Assembly (NCBI RefSeq): GCF_014651015.1
Contig: NZ_BMWB01000006.1
Coordinates: 62,001-126,000, forward strand
Reading direction: 5' to 3'
Origin: Streptomyces xantholiticus
Lineage (GTDB): Bacteria; Actinomycetota; Actinomycetes; Streptomycetales; Streptomycetaceae
Length of the DNA: 64,000 nucleotides
Shown: positions 21,326-30,061 of the stretch, in pieces
Layout: every line of letters starts with the position of its first letter
How positions within the stretch are numbered: the stretch's first letter is position 1
Translations under genes and position numbers: made by a program
Notes under the pieces: model-generated
The model's database searches: none
What the model saw: only the letters and a program-made list of their open reading frames with translations
What the model was told of the DNA's origin: nothing

Positions 21326-21546
21326 GCGAGGCGCCGATCGTCGTGCACCGGCCATCCCCGTCGGGCGGCCGCCGGGTGACCGTGCACGCCCAGGGCCGGG
21401 ACGAGATCCTCGGGACCGCCTACTCCGATCACGACCTGGTCGTTTTTCTCGAGGCCGCGGGAATCCTCGATCCGGACCGCGTCATCGACGATCCGACGTG
21501 GGTCGAGTGGCGCGGCGGCCGGGCACACCAGTGGGACGCCGCGTAG
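21322..21546 (+). CDS. Small conserved protein linked to DUF6233
   Basis: A 74-residue protein starting at a GTG that overlaps the previous stop by four bases. It contains VTVHAQGRDEILGTAYSDHD and VVFLEAAGILDPDRVIDDP, then WVEWRGGRAHQWDAA. It looks like a compact alpha/beta domain of unknown role and is the intact member of the duplicated pair. Its arrangement after a DUF6233 gene suggests the products work together. Confidence 0.7.
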   Translation: MSEAPIVVHRPSPSGGRRVTVHAQGRDEILGTAYSDHDLVVFLEAAGILDPDRVIDDPTWVEWRGGRAHQWDAA

Positions 21547-21937
21547 ACAGGCGTCGACCCTCCCGTGGGGAGCCGGGAGGGACGGCCGCCCCGCCCTGAC
21601 GTAGCCGCGGATGGGGTGCGCACAGCATGCACCGGATCAAGCCACAGCGGAAGATGCCGGCCGGAAAGCACGAACGCCCGCTCCTGGCAGCATGAGGACC
21701 GTGTCCCACGTAGTGATCGTTTGTCTGCGATGGTCCCGGAGTGCGGCGGCAGGGCAGTGGGACCGGATGGAGGTGTCCCGCTCGGTGACGTAAGGGCTAC
21801 GACGGCGGCCGACTGCTCGCTCCCGAACTGCCCCCGGTGGCGCTCAGGCCACGGGGGCGGGTGCGCCGACCTGCGGCACCAACTACCGCCTGCGCGCCTG
21901 ACCTCAGGGATCGCAGCGTCTGCCGCCGGGCCACGAC
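21547..21937. other. Gene-poor spacer
   Basis: About 390 bases between the rightward DUF6233 operon and the leftward gene ending at 21938. The short frames here lack GC3 bias and family resemblance. Its only structure is the hairpin at 21830-21858. Confidence 0.5.
21830..21858 (-). terminator. Hairpin downstream of the gene at 21938
   Basis: GCCCCCG, one bulged G, TGG pair with CCA, CGGGGGC around an 8-nt loop, about 80 bases past the stop of the leftward gene. Confidence 0.55.
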
Positions 21938-22591
21938 TCAGTGGGCGAGGAGCATGTAGGTGTTCTCCAGTTCGTCCTGCACGACGTGGGCATCTCCCCC
22001 GACCGTCCGCATGACAAGGTCGTCCTCCGGGGTATGGACCCGATACTGCCAGCCTTGCGGGAGTCGCAGCCGCTGGCCGAGCGTGGCCAGGGAGTCCATC
22101 GTCTGGCCGTCGTCCACGGTGTGGGAGTACGCCTGCAGGACATATGTGCGGTCGCCCGGGGCGAGCAGCGCGTGCACCGGTTTGCCGCTGGACAGAACGT
22201 ACTCGGTGTCCCGTTTCACCGTGGAGTCGACGTAGAACTTCTTGGCCGTCGCCCCGGTGAGGTCGATCTCCGCGGGGATGCGGACTTCGGCCACGCAGCG
22301 GGCCTCCAGGCCGTCGAACATCGCGGTGTCCCCCCAGTCGAATGCCGTGACCTCGTCGATCGTCCAGAAGCGGGGCCCGTTCAGGAACACCATCGGCACC
22401 TTGAACTGCTCGGCCAGCGCACGGGGATCGAGCGCGTTCCACCGCTCTGGTGGACAGTCGTTGAGACCGAAGGTGTTGTAGACGGCTGCCTTGAGACGAC
22501 CGTCCTCGCCCGGCGAGATGAGCAGGACCTCGCCATAGCGAGCGTTCCGCAGGCCGCTCAGGTGCCGTTCCGATTTCGTCGTGTCGGACAT
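21938..22591 (-). CDS. Conserved hypothetical protein, possible partner of the CocE hydrolase
   Basis: A 217-residue cytoplasmic protein with a very strong ribosome site (AAGGAGGAG) before ATG. The N-terminus (SGLRNARYGEVLLISPGEDG, AAVYNTFGLNDCPPERW) and the middle (LNGPRFWTIDEV, ARCVAEVRIPAEIDLTG) are well ordered. The C-terminus is QGWQYRVHTPEDDLVMRT followed by ELENTYMLL. I recall similar actinobacterial proteins without assigned function. It lies 210 bases downstream of, and in the same direction as, the CocE-family hydrolase, so it may share the TetR-controlled transcript. Confidence 0.75.
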   Translation of the reverse strand: MSDTTKSERHLSGLRNARYGEVLLISPGEDGRLKAAVYNTFGLNDCPPERWNALDPRALAEQFKVPMVFLNGPRFWTIDEVTAFDWGDTAMFDGLEARCVAEVRIPAEIDLTGATAKKFYVDSTVKRDTEYVLSSGKPVHALLAPGDRTYVLQAYSHTVDDGQTMDSLATLGQRLRLPQGWQYRVHTPEDDLVMRTVGGDAHVVQDELENTYMLLAH

Positions 22592-22801
22592 GGCTCCTCC
22601 TTGTCACAGCCCGTCTCCGCTCCTGCGCGGAGACCGCTGTGGGAAAGGCCCGCCAAGGATCGGGCCGGGGTGGTACCTCGGATCGTCCACTCCATCAAGC
22701 GCATCACACGCGTGGTGAAGCCGCACGTCGTCCCCGGTGGGAGCGACGGCCGACGACGAAGACGGCGCCGAGGAGTGAGCCGGGCCGTCGGGTCCGGCTG
22801 G

Positions 22802-24511
22802 TCAGCCGTTCCCCGCAGGGCTGAGCCCGGAACTGTGGGCATGCATCGCAAGCATCAGCGCCGAGTCCGTGTGGAGCGTGATGCGCACCGGTGTGAAGGT
22901 GGTGGCGTCCACCGGCGACTCCCCGTTGCCGGGATTGCGGGCGTAGCGCGGATGGGCGCCTCCGCTGATCTGCCAGCGCATGCGGTGACCGACCGCAAAT
23001 CTGTGGGCCGTTGAGCTCATCGGCACGGTGACCTGCGACGGCTCCTGCCCGTTCGTCCGCAGTCGGCCCAGCCCGTCACAGATGTTGACGGAGCGGCCTT
23101 GTGTGTCCACGTCGCACAGGCGGGTGAAGACGTCGGCATGACCGGTGTCCGTGGAGATACTCAACCGCGCCGAGACCGGCCCGAGGATGTCCACGGGCTC
23201 GGTCAGCGGGGGGCCGGTAAACGTCAGTACGTCTTCCCGAGCCTCCAGGCTGCTGTTGTCGCGAGGACCGGCGGTGCGGGAGAGCAGAGGGCCGCCGAGG
23301 GACGGGGTGGGGTCGCCCGGGTCGTAGCAGAAGGACGTCAATGGTGCGCAGCCCGTGGGAGCCTGCTGGGTGAGATGTCCCTGCGCGGTGGGAAACCACG
23401 GGCTGACGGCCGTGGTCGGCGGCCAGTCGTCGAGGTCCCGCCAGGCGCCTTCGCCGCCGATGTGCATGCGCACCCTTGTGGGACGCAGGCCGGAGGGGTC
23501 GGCGTACAGGTGAGCGCGCAGCCAGGCGAGGCTCTCGGCGAACACCTCGGGCCATCCCTGTTGCAGGGCGGAGGTGTGGGTCCAGGGGCCGACAAGCAGG
23601 GCGGTCTCGCATCCAGCCTGACGCAGCCGGTCGTACTGCTCGAAGGTCTGGTCGACCAGCGCGTCATGCCATCCGGTTATCAGACTCGTGGGCACGCCGA
23701 GTCGTTCCGCCACCTTGGCCAGGGACGCGCCGCGCCAGTACGCGTCCTTGGCGTCCGGGTGTGTCATCACATCGTCGAGCCAGGGCACTTCGCCCCCGAG
23801 GGCCGACGCGTACGCCCCGCGCAGCGGCTGCGCGGCGGTGACATCACGCAGGCGTCGTTGCAGGCGCAGTGCTGCCCTCAGGAACGGTGCCACGCCCTGG
23901 TGCTGGTAGGTCATACCTACGCCGACGGCGAGGGCGGTCTCCAGCCGTAGCGCACCGTGCGCGTGGAACAGGGCGTAGGGGTCATGCAGGCCCACCTGCA
24001 CCACCATTGCCTTCAGTTCTGGCGGTGGGTCAATGGCGAGGGCCCACTGCGCGTAGCCCAGATAACTGGGGCCGACGGTCCCGAGTGTTCCGTTGAACCA
24101 GGGCTGCTCGCGCAGCCAGGACACCGTGGCCCGGCCGTCGGCAGCCTCGTTGCGCCACAAGTCGAACGCGCCCCCCGAGCCGCCGGTGCCGCGGCAGCTC
24201 TGCAGGACCACGTGAAAGCCCTGTTCGGCGAAGAGCAGGCCGTACATGGGGGACCACGGAATGCCTCGGCCGTATGGCGAGCGGACCAGGAGGGTCGGGA
24301 AGTCACCCTCTGCGCGCGGGAAGTAGTGGTCCGTAATCAGCGGGCTGCCATCGGCGGCCGGTACCACCAGCCCCGGCTCCCACCCGACATCGTGCAGTTT
24401 GGCCGGGAGACGGCGCCACGTCGCCCTCATCATCCGTGAGGCAAGTGGCGGTTTCCCGGCAGGCGGTGCCCAGGTCGGCCTCGGCACTGGACCGTGTGTG
24501 CGTGATGTCAT
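22802..24511 (-). CDS. CocE/NonD family alpha/beta hydrolase (X-Pro dipeptidyl-peptidase type)
   Basis: A 569-residue serine hydrolase of the S15/CocE family, which cleaves esters or acyl-X-Pro bonds. The nucleophile motif is GPSYLGYAQW, the acid lies in TGWHDALVDQ and the histidine in GPWTHTS. The C-terminal jelly-roll domain (from about residue 340, VRMHIGGEGAWRDLDDWPP) ends with the binding motif RWQISGGAHPRYARNPG. I start at the ATG at 24511, preceded by GGAGGGG; the longer frame to 24604 runs through the promoter. No signal peptide is seen. It is divergent from a TetR regulator with a palindrome between them, so it is probably the repressor's target. Confidence 0.9.
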   Translation of the reverse strand: MTSRTHGPVPRPTWAPPAGKPPLASRMMRATWRRLPAKLHDVGWEPGLVVPAADGSPLITDHYFPRAEGDFPTLLVRSPYGRGIPWSPMYGLLFAEQGFHVVLQSCRGTGGSGGAFDLWRNEAADGRATVSWLREQPWFNGTLGTVGPSYLGYAQWALAIDPPPELKAMVVQVGLHDPYALFHAHGALRLETALAVGVGMTYQHQGVAPFLRAALRLQRRLRDVTAAQPLRGAYASALGGEVPWLDDVMTHPDAKDAYWRGASLAKVAERLGVPTSLITGWHDALVDQTFEQYDRLRQAGCETALLVGPWTHTSALQQGWPEVFAESLAWLRAHLYADPSGLRPTRVRMHIGGEGAWRDLDDWPPTTAVSPWFPTAQGHLTQQAPTGCAPLTSFCYDPGDPTPSLGGPLLSRTAGPRDNSSLEAREDVLTFTGPPLTEPVDILGPVSARLSISTDTGHADVFTRLCDVDTQGRSVNICDGLGRLRTNGQEPSQVTVPMSSTAHRFAVGHRMRWQISGGAHPRYARNPGNGESPVDATTFTPVRITLHTDSALMLAMHAHSSGLSPAGNG

Positions 24512-24530
24512 CGTTCCCCTCCTACATTTC

Positions 24531-24543
24531 CGTACGATGTACG
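24531..24543. promoter_or_regulatory. TetR operator in the CocE/TetR divergent promoter
   Basis: CGTACGATGTACG is a perfect 5-bp inverted repeat with a 3-bp centre, 20 bp upstream of the hydrolase start and 60 bp upstream of the TetR start, in an AT-richer patch that probably holds the overlapping promoters. Confidence 0.7.
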
Positions 24544-24602
24544 AGAATAGAGCATGCTTGACTGAGGCCCGCAAGGGCTGCCGATCAGGAAGGAGTTGGA
24601 CC

Positions 24603-25319
24603 ATGCCCCGTGACGGAGGAGCCGGCGCCCCGGGCGTCGACCCTCAGCAACTCTGGCTGACCCCTGTCCAGCCCCGCAGAGGTCGCAGGCCTGCCTACAG
24701 CCGAGAGGCGATCACCGCGGCGGCCGTCACCCTTGCGGACACCGAGGGGCTCGAGGCGGTCACCATGCGGAAAGTCGCCGCACGGGTCGGAGCCGGCGTC
24801 ATGTCGCTCTACAGCTACGCCCCCGACAAGGAGACGTTGCTGAACCTGATGGTCGACCACGTCAGCGGCGAACTGCCGACCGCAAACACGCTCACCGGCG
24901 ACTGGCGCGCCGACCTGAAGGTCATCGCTCACCTTCAGCGCGCCCTCATGCTGCGACACCCCTGGCTGCCCGCCGCCCTGTCCACCCGCCGCGTCCCTGG
25001 ACCCAACACCCTGGCCTTCCTGGAACACGCGCTCGCCGCCCTGCGGCCCACCGGACTGGACGGTACGGCGAAGCTGGAGATCTTCGCCCAACTCACAGCA
25101 TTCGTGGCCGGACACGTCGCCCATGAGATTGCGCAGGCCGCAGCCTCGCAGGCCCCCGACCGAGCCGCAGTCGAAGCCCGCTACCTCGCCGCTGTCGCCG
25201 CGGACGGCCGCCACCCGGAACTCGCCGAAGTCCTCTCCGCTCCCGGGCGCCCCCTCACCCCCGAAGCCACCTTCACCCGGTTCCTCAACCGCCTGATCGA
25301 CGGCCTGGACACCGGCTGA
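24603..25319 (+). CDS. TetR/AcrR family transcriptional regulator
   Basis: A 238-residue repressor. The N-terminal DNA-binding domain is plain: RGRRPAYSREAITAAAVTLA, LEAVTMRKVAARVGAGVMS, LYSYAPDKETLLNLMVDHV. The ligand domain follows, with TetR_C-type helices (LKVIAHLQRALMLRHPWLP, FVAGHVAHEIAQAA). The ATG at 24603 follows GGAAGGAG. The first 30 residues are a Pro/Gly extension before the domain. It probably represses itself and the divergent hydrolase through the palindrome at 24531. Confidence 0.92.
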   Translation: MPRDGGAGAPGVDPQQLWLTPVQPRRGRRPAYSREAITAAAVTLADTEGLEAVTMRKVAARVGAGVMSLYSYAPDKETLLNLMVDHVSGELPTANTLTGDWRADLKVIAHLQRALMLRHPWLPAALSTRRVPGPNTLAFLEHALAALRPTGLDGTAKLEIFAQLTAFVAGHVAHEIAQAAASQAPDRAAVEARYLAAVAADGRHPELAEVLSAPGRPLTPEATFTRFLNRLIDGLDTG

Positions 25320-25906
25320 GCTCGCTCCGCCTTTCACCGTGCCCGTTCTCAAGGTTGCCTTGCAGACCACGGGAAAAAGTGCTTGAGCTATTTGGCCTGG
25401 CTTGCAGCGCGATTACCGCCGGCGGCTGATAGTCGTGGGCCACAGGACAGGGCTGAATATTGCTGGTTCCCGCTGGACGGGTCATGCGATCAGGTCACCG
25501 TGCCTGCAGCCAGCTGACCGGTCGGTACCCTTCAGCGGACGCAAGGCTTCCGGAGCATTCAGGGTGCGCCCATGGCTCACATCATGTCTCTCTGACGGCC
25601 AGCTGGTGGCCGCGCGCCGCTGGCGGAAGGGAGCAACGTGCAGCCGCACGTTATCCAGGCACTCCACAACTGGCGCATGACAGGGACCACCAACAGCTCG
25701 CCGCGCAGGAGGCCTTCACCGCGGCACCTGCGCCGCACTCACCCTCGATGGTGGCGCCTGGGTCGCGGGTCTGCTGTAGCGGTGCTGAGGCGCGATCCAG
25801 ATTTTTCGGAGTTCGGCGGTCCGAGGATGTCGAGAACGTGCCATCGGCTCCGTCCCAGGGACATCAGCGGCCACCACCGGCCGCACGAGGAAGAAGGGAA
25901 ACCAGC
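25320..25906. other. Intergenic region without recognisable gene
   Basis: About 590 bases between the TetR gene and the VOC gene. Several frames are open, one continuous with the VOC gene from 25460, but none shows a domain or a ribosome site. The first 120 bases are AT-richer than the surroundings. It may be old gene debris. Confidence 0.5.
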
Positions 25907-26347
25907 ATGGCCATTCAGCGGATGGACAACGTCGGCATCGTCGTCGAGGACATGGATGCCGCCATCGCGTTCTTCGTGGAACTCGGTATGGAGCTGGAGG
26001 GCAGGGCGCAGGTCGAGGGCCTCTTCGCCGACCAGTGCACCGGACTCGACGGCGTCCGCTGTGACATCGCGATGGTCCGGACCCCGGACGGTCACAGCCG
26101 GCTCGAGCTGGCGAAGTACCGCAGCCCCGCGGTGATCAGCGCCGGGCCGCGCAACCGGCCGCACAACATTCTGGGCACGCACCGCGTCATGTTCGCCGTC
26201 GACGACATCGAGGACACCGTTGCCCGCCTGCGCCCTCACGGCGCCGAACTCGTCGGCGAGATCGCCCGGTTCGAGGACAGCCATCTGCTCTGCTACATCC
26301 GCGGCCCGGAGGGCATCATCGTCGGACTGGCCGAGCAACTGCGATGA
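25907..26347 (+). CDS. VOC-family (glyoxalase/bleomycin-resistance-like) protein
   Basis: A 146-residue single VOC protein: MDNVGIVVEDMDAAIAFFVE, ELGMELEGRAQVEG, MVRTPDGHSRLELAKY, THRVMFAVDDIEDTVARL and CYIRGPEGIIVGLAEQL. Metal-ligand candidates are the Glu of RLELAKY and the His of THRVMF. The ATG at 25907 follows GAAGGGAAA. The long open stretch upstream is not part of the protein. It lies directly beside the end of an IS5-type element whose insertion is four bases past its stop codon. Function unknown; VOC proteins with this layout range from isomerases to antibiotic-binding proteins. Confidence 0.85.
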   Translation: MAIQRMDNVGIVVEDMDAAIAFFVELGMELEGRAQVEGLFADQCTGLDGVRCDIAMVRTPDGHSRLELAKYRSPAVISAGPRNRPHNILGTHRVMFAVDDIEDTVARLRPHGAELVGEIARFEDSHLLCYIRGPEGIIVGLAEQLR

Positions 26348-26351
26348 GTAA

Positions 26352-27266
26352 GAGCTCGCACAGATAGGCGTGGGGTCATGGTCGCCGGGTGGAGCGGTCG
26401 TGCCAGCGGTGGGTAGGCCAGGCTCGGCGGATAAGGCTACGCACGGTGATGATGGCGTCAGCCAAGTCAAAGAAGGCGTTGATGACACTGGCCCGGCGTT
26501 CGTAGCATCGCGCGAGCCGGTGGAAGGCGTTCTGCCGGGCGTGCGTGCGCTCTATGTGCCAGCGCTGGGTGGCCTGGATCGGGGCCTTTTCGCCTTTGTG
26601 CGCGATCCGGCCTTTCAGCCCGCGTTGGTCGAGGATGGTACGGGTCTTGCCCGAGTCGTAGCCCGAGTCCAGGTGCACGGTGATGTCGTCGTGCAGCAGG
26701 TCCAGGGTGGGGACAAGCAGGGGAGAGTCGTGGCAGTTCGCTCCGGCCAGTACGCGGCCGAGTGGAATTCCGTAACCGTCCGTCATTCCTGAGCGTTTGA
26801 GCCCTTGTTTGCCGCGGTCGACCAGTGAGCGTCCGGTGGCTTCTCCGCCTCCGGGTGCTTTGGTGATCGACCCGTCGATGGCAATCTGGTCCAGGACGAG
26901 ACCTACGATGCGGTCGTAGGACTCCAGGGCGATGCGCTGGAACTGGGTGAAGATGCCGAGCCGGATCCATTCGTCGCGGCGGTTGCGGATCGTGGTGGCC
27001 GAGCACGTCGTGTCGGCGATTGCCTGATAGGAGCAGCCGAAGCGCAGGAGTTGGAGCAGCTTGTCGAAGACGATCCGGTCGCTGATCCGCGGGCGGTGGC
27101 AGCCAAGCGGGTGGGCCGGATCGTAGACCGGCCGCTGCGGCAGCAGTGCCGTGAAGGGGTCCCAGAGGGGTTCAGTCAGCCATGACGGCAGGGTAGGCAC
27201 AGGTCTCCTGGTGATCACAGAGCGTCGCAACTCCATGATCACCAGGTCGTGTCTCTGTTCTGCTAC
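26352..27266 (-). mobile_element. IS5-type insertion sequence, apparently complete
   Basis: The element holds one full DDE transposase. Its 3' end is set at 26352 by comparison with the partial copy at 29567-29740: both end in GAGCTC, and outside it the sequences differ (TTA versus TAA, read along the transposase), which fits the TNA target preference of one IS5 subgroup. The other end, near 27266, is uncertain: only an imperfect inverted match exists between GCACAGATAGG and GAACAGAGACA, and I find no matching target duplication. Confidence 0.7.
26376..27242 (-). CDS. IS5 family DDE transposase
   Basis: A 288-residue transposase. The N-terminal DUF4096-like region (WDPFTALLPQRPVYDPAHPLG, ISDRIVFDKLLQLLRFGCSY) leads to the DDE core: first Asp in DQIAIDGSITKAPGGG, second Asp in VHLDSGYDSGKTR, and Glu in QRWHIERTHARQNAFHRLAR. 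All catalytic residues are present and the frame is intact, so it could be active. Typical length is 250-290. It sits between a VOC gene and the ECF sigma factor gene. Confidence 0.93.
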   Translation of the reverse strand: MIMELRRSVITRRPVPTLPSWLTEPLWDPFTALLPQRPVYDPAHPLGCHRPRISDRIVFDKLLQLLRFGCSYQAIADTTCSATTIRNRRDEWIRLGIFTQFQRIALESYDRIVGLVLDQIAIDGSITKAPGGGEATGRSLVDRGKQGLKRSGMTDGYGIPLGRVLAGANCHDSPLLVPTLDLLHDDITVHLDSGYDSGKTRTILDQRGLKGRIAHKGEKAPIQATQRWHIERTHARQNAFHRLARCYERRASVINAFFDLADAIITVRSLIRRAWPTHRWHDRSTRRP

Positions 27267-27527
27267 CGAGGTACCCCAACGCGCTTACCTACGCGAGTTC
27301 CTAGAAGATCTCCACAGTTCGAGCCGATTGACAGACAAGACCTCCACTCAACCTGACAACGCCATCTGCCCTGCTGCTCAACTACCGTGCCGCCCAGTAC
27401 TGGCTGCTGCTCGAGATGTCGCTCAGCTCCCGGAGACGGTGAACGCGATGCGCGAGCCGGCCGCGGAGCCCCATGTCTTCCTGACCGTGTGACGCACGCC
27501 ACGGGAACCTGCCCTGCCGCTTGGACA

Positions 27528-28175
27528 ATGCTGGACGTGGACTACTCATTGCACACCCGGATACGGGCAGGCGACCCCGAGGCGTTCCGCGAGCTCTTCC
27601 GTGACCACGCCCGACTGGTCCACCGGCACGCGGTGCGTGTGACCGGGAACTGGACCCTCGCCGAGGACATCGTCTCGCTGACCTTCTTGGAGGCGTGGCG
27701 GCTGCGCGTCAAGCTGCGGGACGAGGGCGACAGCCCGCGCCCCTGGCTGATGGGCATCGCCGTGAACGTACTGCGCAACACCACCCGCGCTGCGCGCCGC
27801 CACCAGCGGGCCCTGGAGCGCCTGCCGGCCAAGGAAACGGTCCCGGACTTCGCCGACGAACTCGTCGGCCGCATAGCCGATGCCGACCAACTGGCTGCCG
27901 CCCAGCGGGTGCTGAAGAAGCTGCGCCGGAGCGAGCGCGAGGTCTTCACACTCTGTGTGTGGTCCGGGCTCAGCTACGCCGAGGCGGCGGCCGTGCTCGG
28001 CGTCCCGGTCGGCACCGTGCGCTCCCGCCTGTCCCGCGCCCGCAGCCGGCTGAGCAAGCTGGCCGACGAAGAACTGAGGAAACGCAGGGAACCGCTACCG
28101 CGCAACGGACAAGTACAGGGCGGCCGCACTTCTGCGGCCCGGTCACATGAGTCGTACGAGGAGAGGTCCGAATGA
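27528..28175 (+). CDS. ECF-type RNA polymerase sigma factor
   Basis: A 215-residue sigma-70 factor of the extracytoplasmic-function class. Region 2 is LHTRIRAGDPEAFRELFRDH through TLAEDIVSLTFLEAWRL, and region 4 is LKKLRRSEREVFTLCVWSGL and VPVGTVRSRLSRARSRL. I start at the ATG at 27528; a GTG at 27537 is an alternative and would give the more usual length. Its stop overlaps the start of the CU044_5270 gene by ATGA, so the two are coupled. In Streptomyces such pairs are common: the partner is membrane-bound and presumably controls the sigma factor. The pair lies between two copies of the same IS. Confidence 0.93.
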   Translation: MLDVDYSLHTRIRAGDPEAFRELFRDHARLVHRHAVRVTGNWTLAEDIVSLTFLEAWRLRVKLRDEGDSPRPWLMGIAVNVLRNTTRAARRHQRALERLPAKETVPDFADELVGRIADADQLAAAQRVLKKLRRSEREVFTLCVWSGLSYAEAAAVLGVPVGTVRSRLSRARSRLSKLADEELRKRREPLPRNGQVQGGRTSAARSHESYEERSE

Positions 28176-29233
28176 TCCGCAAGAAGTCTCGGCGTGAGGA
28201 GTCGCTGGACCACGCGGAGCTGGCCCGTTTGCTGCCGGCGCCCGGAGACCCGCACCTGTCGCTCGACCGTCACTTGCTTCTCGAGGAGCACCTGATGAAC
28301 GAGATCCAGCACACTGCACCCGCCCCTGCGCCGTCCCGCCGCGCGGCACGCCGTGTCCTGCTGATCGGTGTCCCGGTCACCGCCGCCGCCCTGGCCGGCG
28401 CATTCGCCTTCACCGCGCTGACCGGTTGGGGCAGCGGCCCTGCCGCGGCCACCCCGGCCCCGGTCGAGGCGCCGGTCGTCCGCATCGAGCCCGGCAGCAC
28501 CGCCCAGCTCGCCTCCACCGTCGAGCGCATCGCCGCTGCCGCCTCGGCCCGCAAGACGCCCGAACCCGGCCCGGGCCAGTACATCTACATCAAGAGCAAG
28601 GTCTCCTACCTCGTCGTCTCGCACACCGACGCAGACGAGTCCAAGGCCTGGGTCCAGCCCCTGCATATCCGTGAGGTCTGGAATTCCCCCGACGGCAAGC
28701 AGGGCTGGCTGGACGAGCCCGGCTACAAGCCCAAGGGCGGCATCACCCTCAACAGCGACGTCGAGAACAGCTTGAACGCCCCTTCCTACGACTACCTCAA
28801 GACGCTGCCCACCGACCCGGACGCCCTGCTGAAGAAGATCTACAAGGAGACCAAGGGCCAGGGGAACTCCCCGGACCAGCAGGCATTCACCACTGTCGGC
28901 GACCTGCTCAGGGAGCAGCTCGCACCGGCGAAGCTGAACGCGGCGCTGTACCGGGCCGCGGCCAAGATCCCCGGGGTTGTCGTGGTGGACCATGCCAAGG
29001 ACGCCGCGGGACGCGAGGGCATCGCCCTGGCCCGGGTCGACCAGCAGAGGGGCGACCGCACCGAGTGGATCTTCGACCCCAAAACGTACGCCTATCTCGG
29101 CAGCCGCGCTGTCCAGGTCAAGCAGGCCGACGGCATCAAGCCCGGCACGGTCCTCGAATCCACCGCCGTGCTGGAGCGGACCGTCGTCGACGCCCAGAAG
29201 CAGCGCCCCGGCGCGCAAGGCACCCGCGCGTGA
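28172..29233 (+). CDS. CU044_5270 family membrane-anchored protein (likely anti-sigma partner)
   Basis: A 353-residue protein with an acidic cytoplasmic N-terminus (ELARLLPAPGDPHLSLDRHL), one membrane span at about residues 60-82 (VLLIGVPVTAAALAGAFAF), and a large extracytoplasmic domain: GPGQYIYIKSKVSYLV, IREVWNSPDGKQGWLDEPG, LPTDPDALLKKIYKETKG, then the terminal DPKTYAYLGSRAVQV. This is the CU044_5270 layout, always behind an ECF sigma gene. The N-terminal 55 residues are the probable sigma-binding part, inferred from topology. Coupled by a 4-bp overlap to the sigma gene. Confidence 0.9.
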   Translation: MIRKKSRREESLDHAELARLLPAPGDPHLSLDRHLLLEEHLMNEIQHTAPAPAPSRRAARRVLLIGVPVTAAALAGAFAFTALTGWGSGPAAATPAPVEAPVVRIEPGSTAQLASTVERIAAAASARKTPEPGPGQYIYIKSKVSYLVVSHTDADESKAWVQPLHIREVWNSPDGKQGWLDEPGYKPKGGITLNSDVENSLNAPSYDYLKTLPTDPDALLKKIYKETKGQGNSPDQQAFTTVGDLLREQLAPAKLNAALYRAAAKIPGVVVVDHAKDAAGREGIALARVDQQRGDRTEWIFDPKTYAYLGSRAVQVKQADGIKPGTVLESTAVLERTVVDAQKQRPGAQGTRA

Positions 29234-29415
29234 GAACGCGATCGCCCCTCTAGGCAGTGCATATGGTGCCACGCGATCACATCGAGCAGCACTCCCGCCG
29301 TTGCGGGTGTCGGTCTCGCGGTCGCGGCTGGTCGGCACTGGCGCAGTGTCCATCACACGCAGGCGCCGCACAGCCGGCCGGAGCTGACGGCAGGCAGCAC
29401 AACGCCACGAGGGAA

Positions 29416-29447
29416 GCAGGCCGCCCGCCGAGTCGTGGGCGGCCTGC
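29416..29447 (+). terminator. Terminator of the sigma/CU044_5270 operon
   Basis: A perfect 11-bp stem, GCAGGCCGCCC / GGGCGGCCTGC, with a 10-nt loop, 180 bases after the operon. The rest of 29234-29566 holds no recognisable gene. Confidence 0.8.
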
Positions 29448-29566
29448 TCGTACCCCGAACCGCTCAGTGAACGGCCACCACCGGCGCCCCGCGTAAGTAG
29501 AGTCGGGGACTGGCGCGGTGGCCGATGCTCCGTTTCTAGTCCCCGCCACTTCAAGCGTGCGGTTCT

Positions 29567-29740
29567 TTCCACCGGCTCGCCCGATGCTACGAATGCCAGA
29601 CCAGCGTCATCAACGCCTTCTTTGACATCGCTGACGCCATCATCACCGTGCGTAGCCCTATCCGCCGCGCCTGGCCTACCCACCGCTGGCACGACCGCTC
29701 CACCCGGCGACCATGACCCCACGCCTATATGTGCGAGCTC
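29567..29740 (+). mobile_element. 3' fragment of the same IS5-type element, inverted
   Basis: This fragment encodes the last 50 or so transposase residues (HRLARCYECQTSVINAFFDI, then RRAWPTHRWHDRSTRRP) and ends with the same GAGCTC terminus as the copy at 26352. A handful of base differences separate the two, so it is not a recent duplicate. It points right while the complete copy points left, so their outer ends face away from each other with the sigma operon between them. Confidence 0.88.
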
Positions 29741-29757
29741 TAAGGAGAATCCGAACC

Positions 29758-30005
29758 ATGCAGCCGAACGAGATCGTCGAGGTTCTGAACCGCCCGATCA
29801 GCCAGGGGCTGCCGGCCCGAGACGATCCGCCTGGCCTGACCCAAGAGCCGCCTGATCTGGCTCCGCAACCCCAACGTCGTCCGTCTCCTGCGGGGCCTGG
29901 CCACCGGCACCATCCCGCTCACCCACGACGGACTGCACCAGGAAGCACCCTGGCGAACCGTCGCTCACCTGCGTGACCTGCTGATGGACAGCGGCGTCCT
30001 GCTTA
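29758..30005 (+). pseudogene. PPOX-like start fused to an integrase-like fragment
   Basis: After AAGGAG and ATG at 29758 the first 22 codons (MQPNEIVEVLNRPISQGLPA) look like the start of a pyridoxamine-phosphate-oxidase-fold F420/FMN protein. From about 29843 a different frame reads SRLIWLRNPNVVRLLRGLA followed by TGTIPLTHDGLHQ and PWRTVAHLRDLLMDSGVL, which resembles the middle of actinobacterial site-specific integrases. Neither half is complete. The join lies about 80 bases from the IS fragment, so rearrangement here has removed most of two genes. Confidence 0.6.
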
Positions 30006-30061
30006 CGCCCCCGGCGACCACACGCGGTGAGTTGCCGCTCCACTCCAGCCGGCATGCCTCG

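Noticed and set aside
29496..29560. tRNA or attachment-site-like fold near GGGGACT...AGTCCCC
   Set aside because: The stem is 7 bp with a 27-base loop and no cloverleaf, anticodon arm or CCA context can be drawn.
26352..29740. Active composite transposon
   Set aside because: One of the two IS copies is only a 174-base 3' fragment and the outer flanks lack a common target duplication, so joint mobility is unlikely today.
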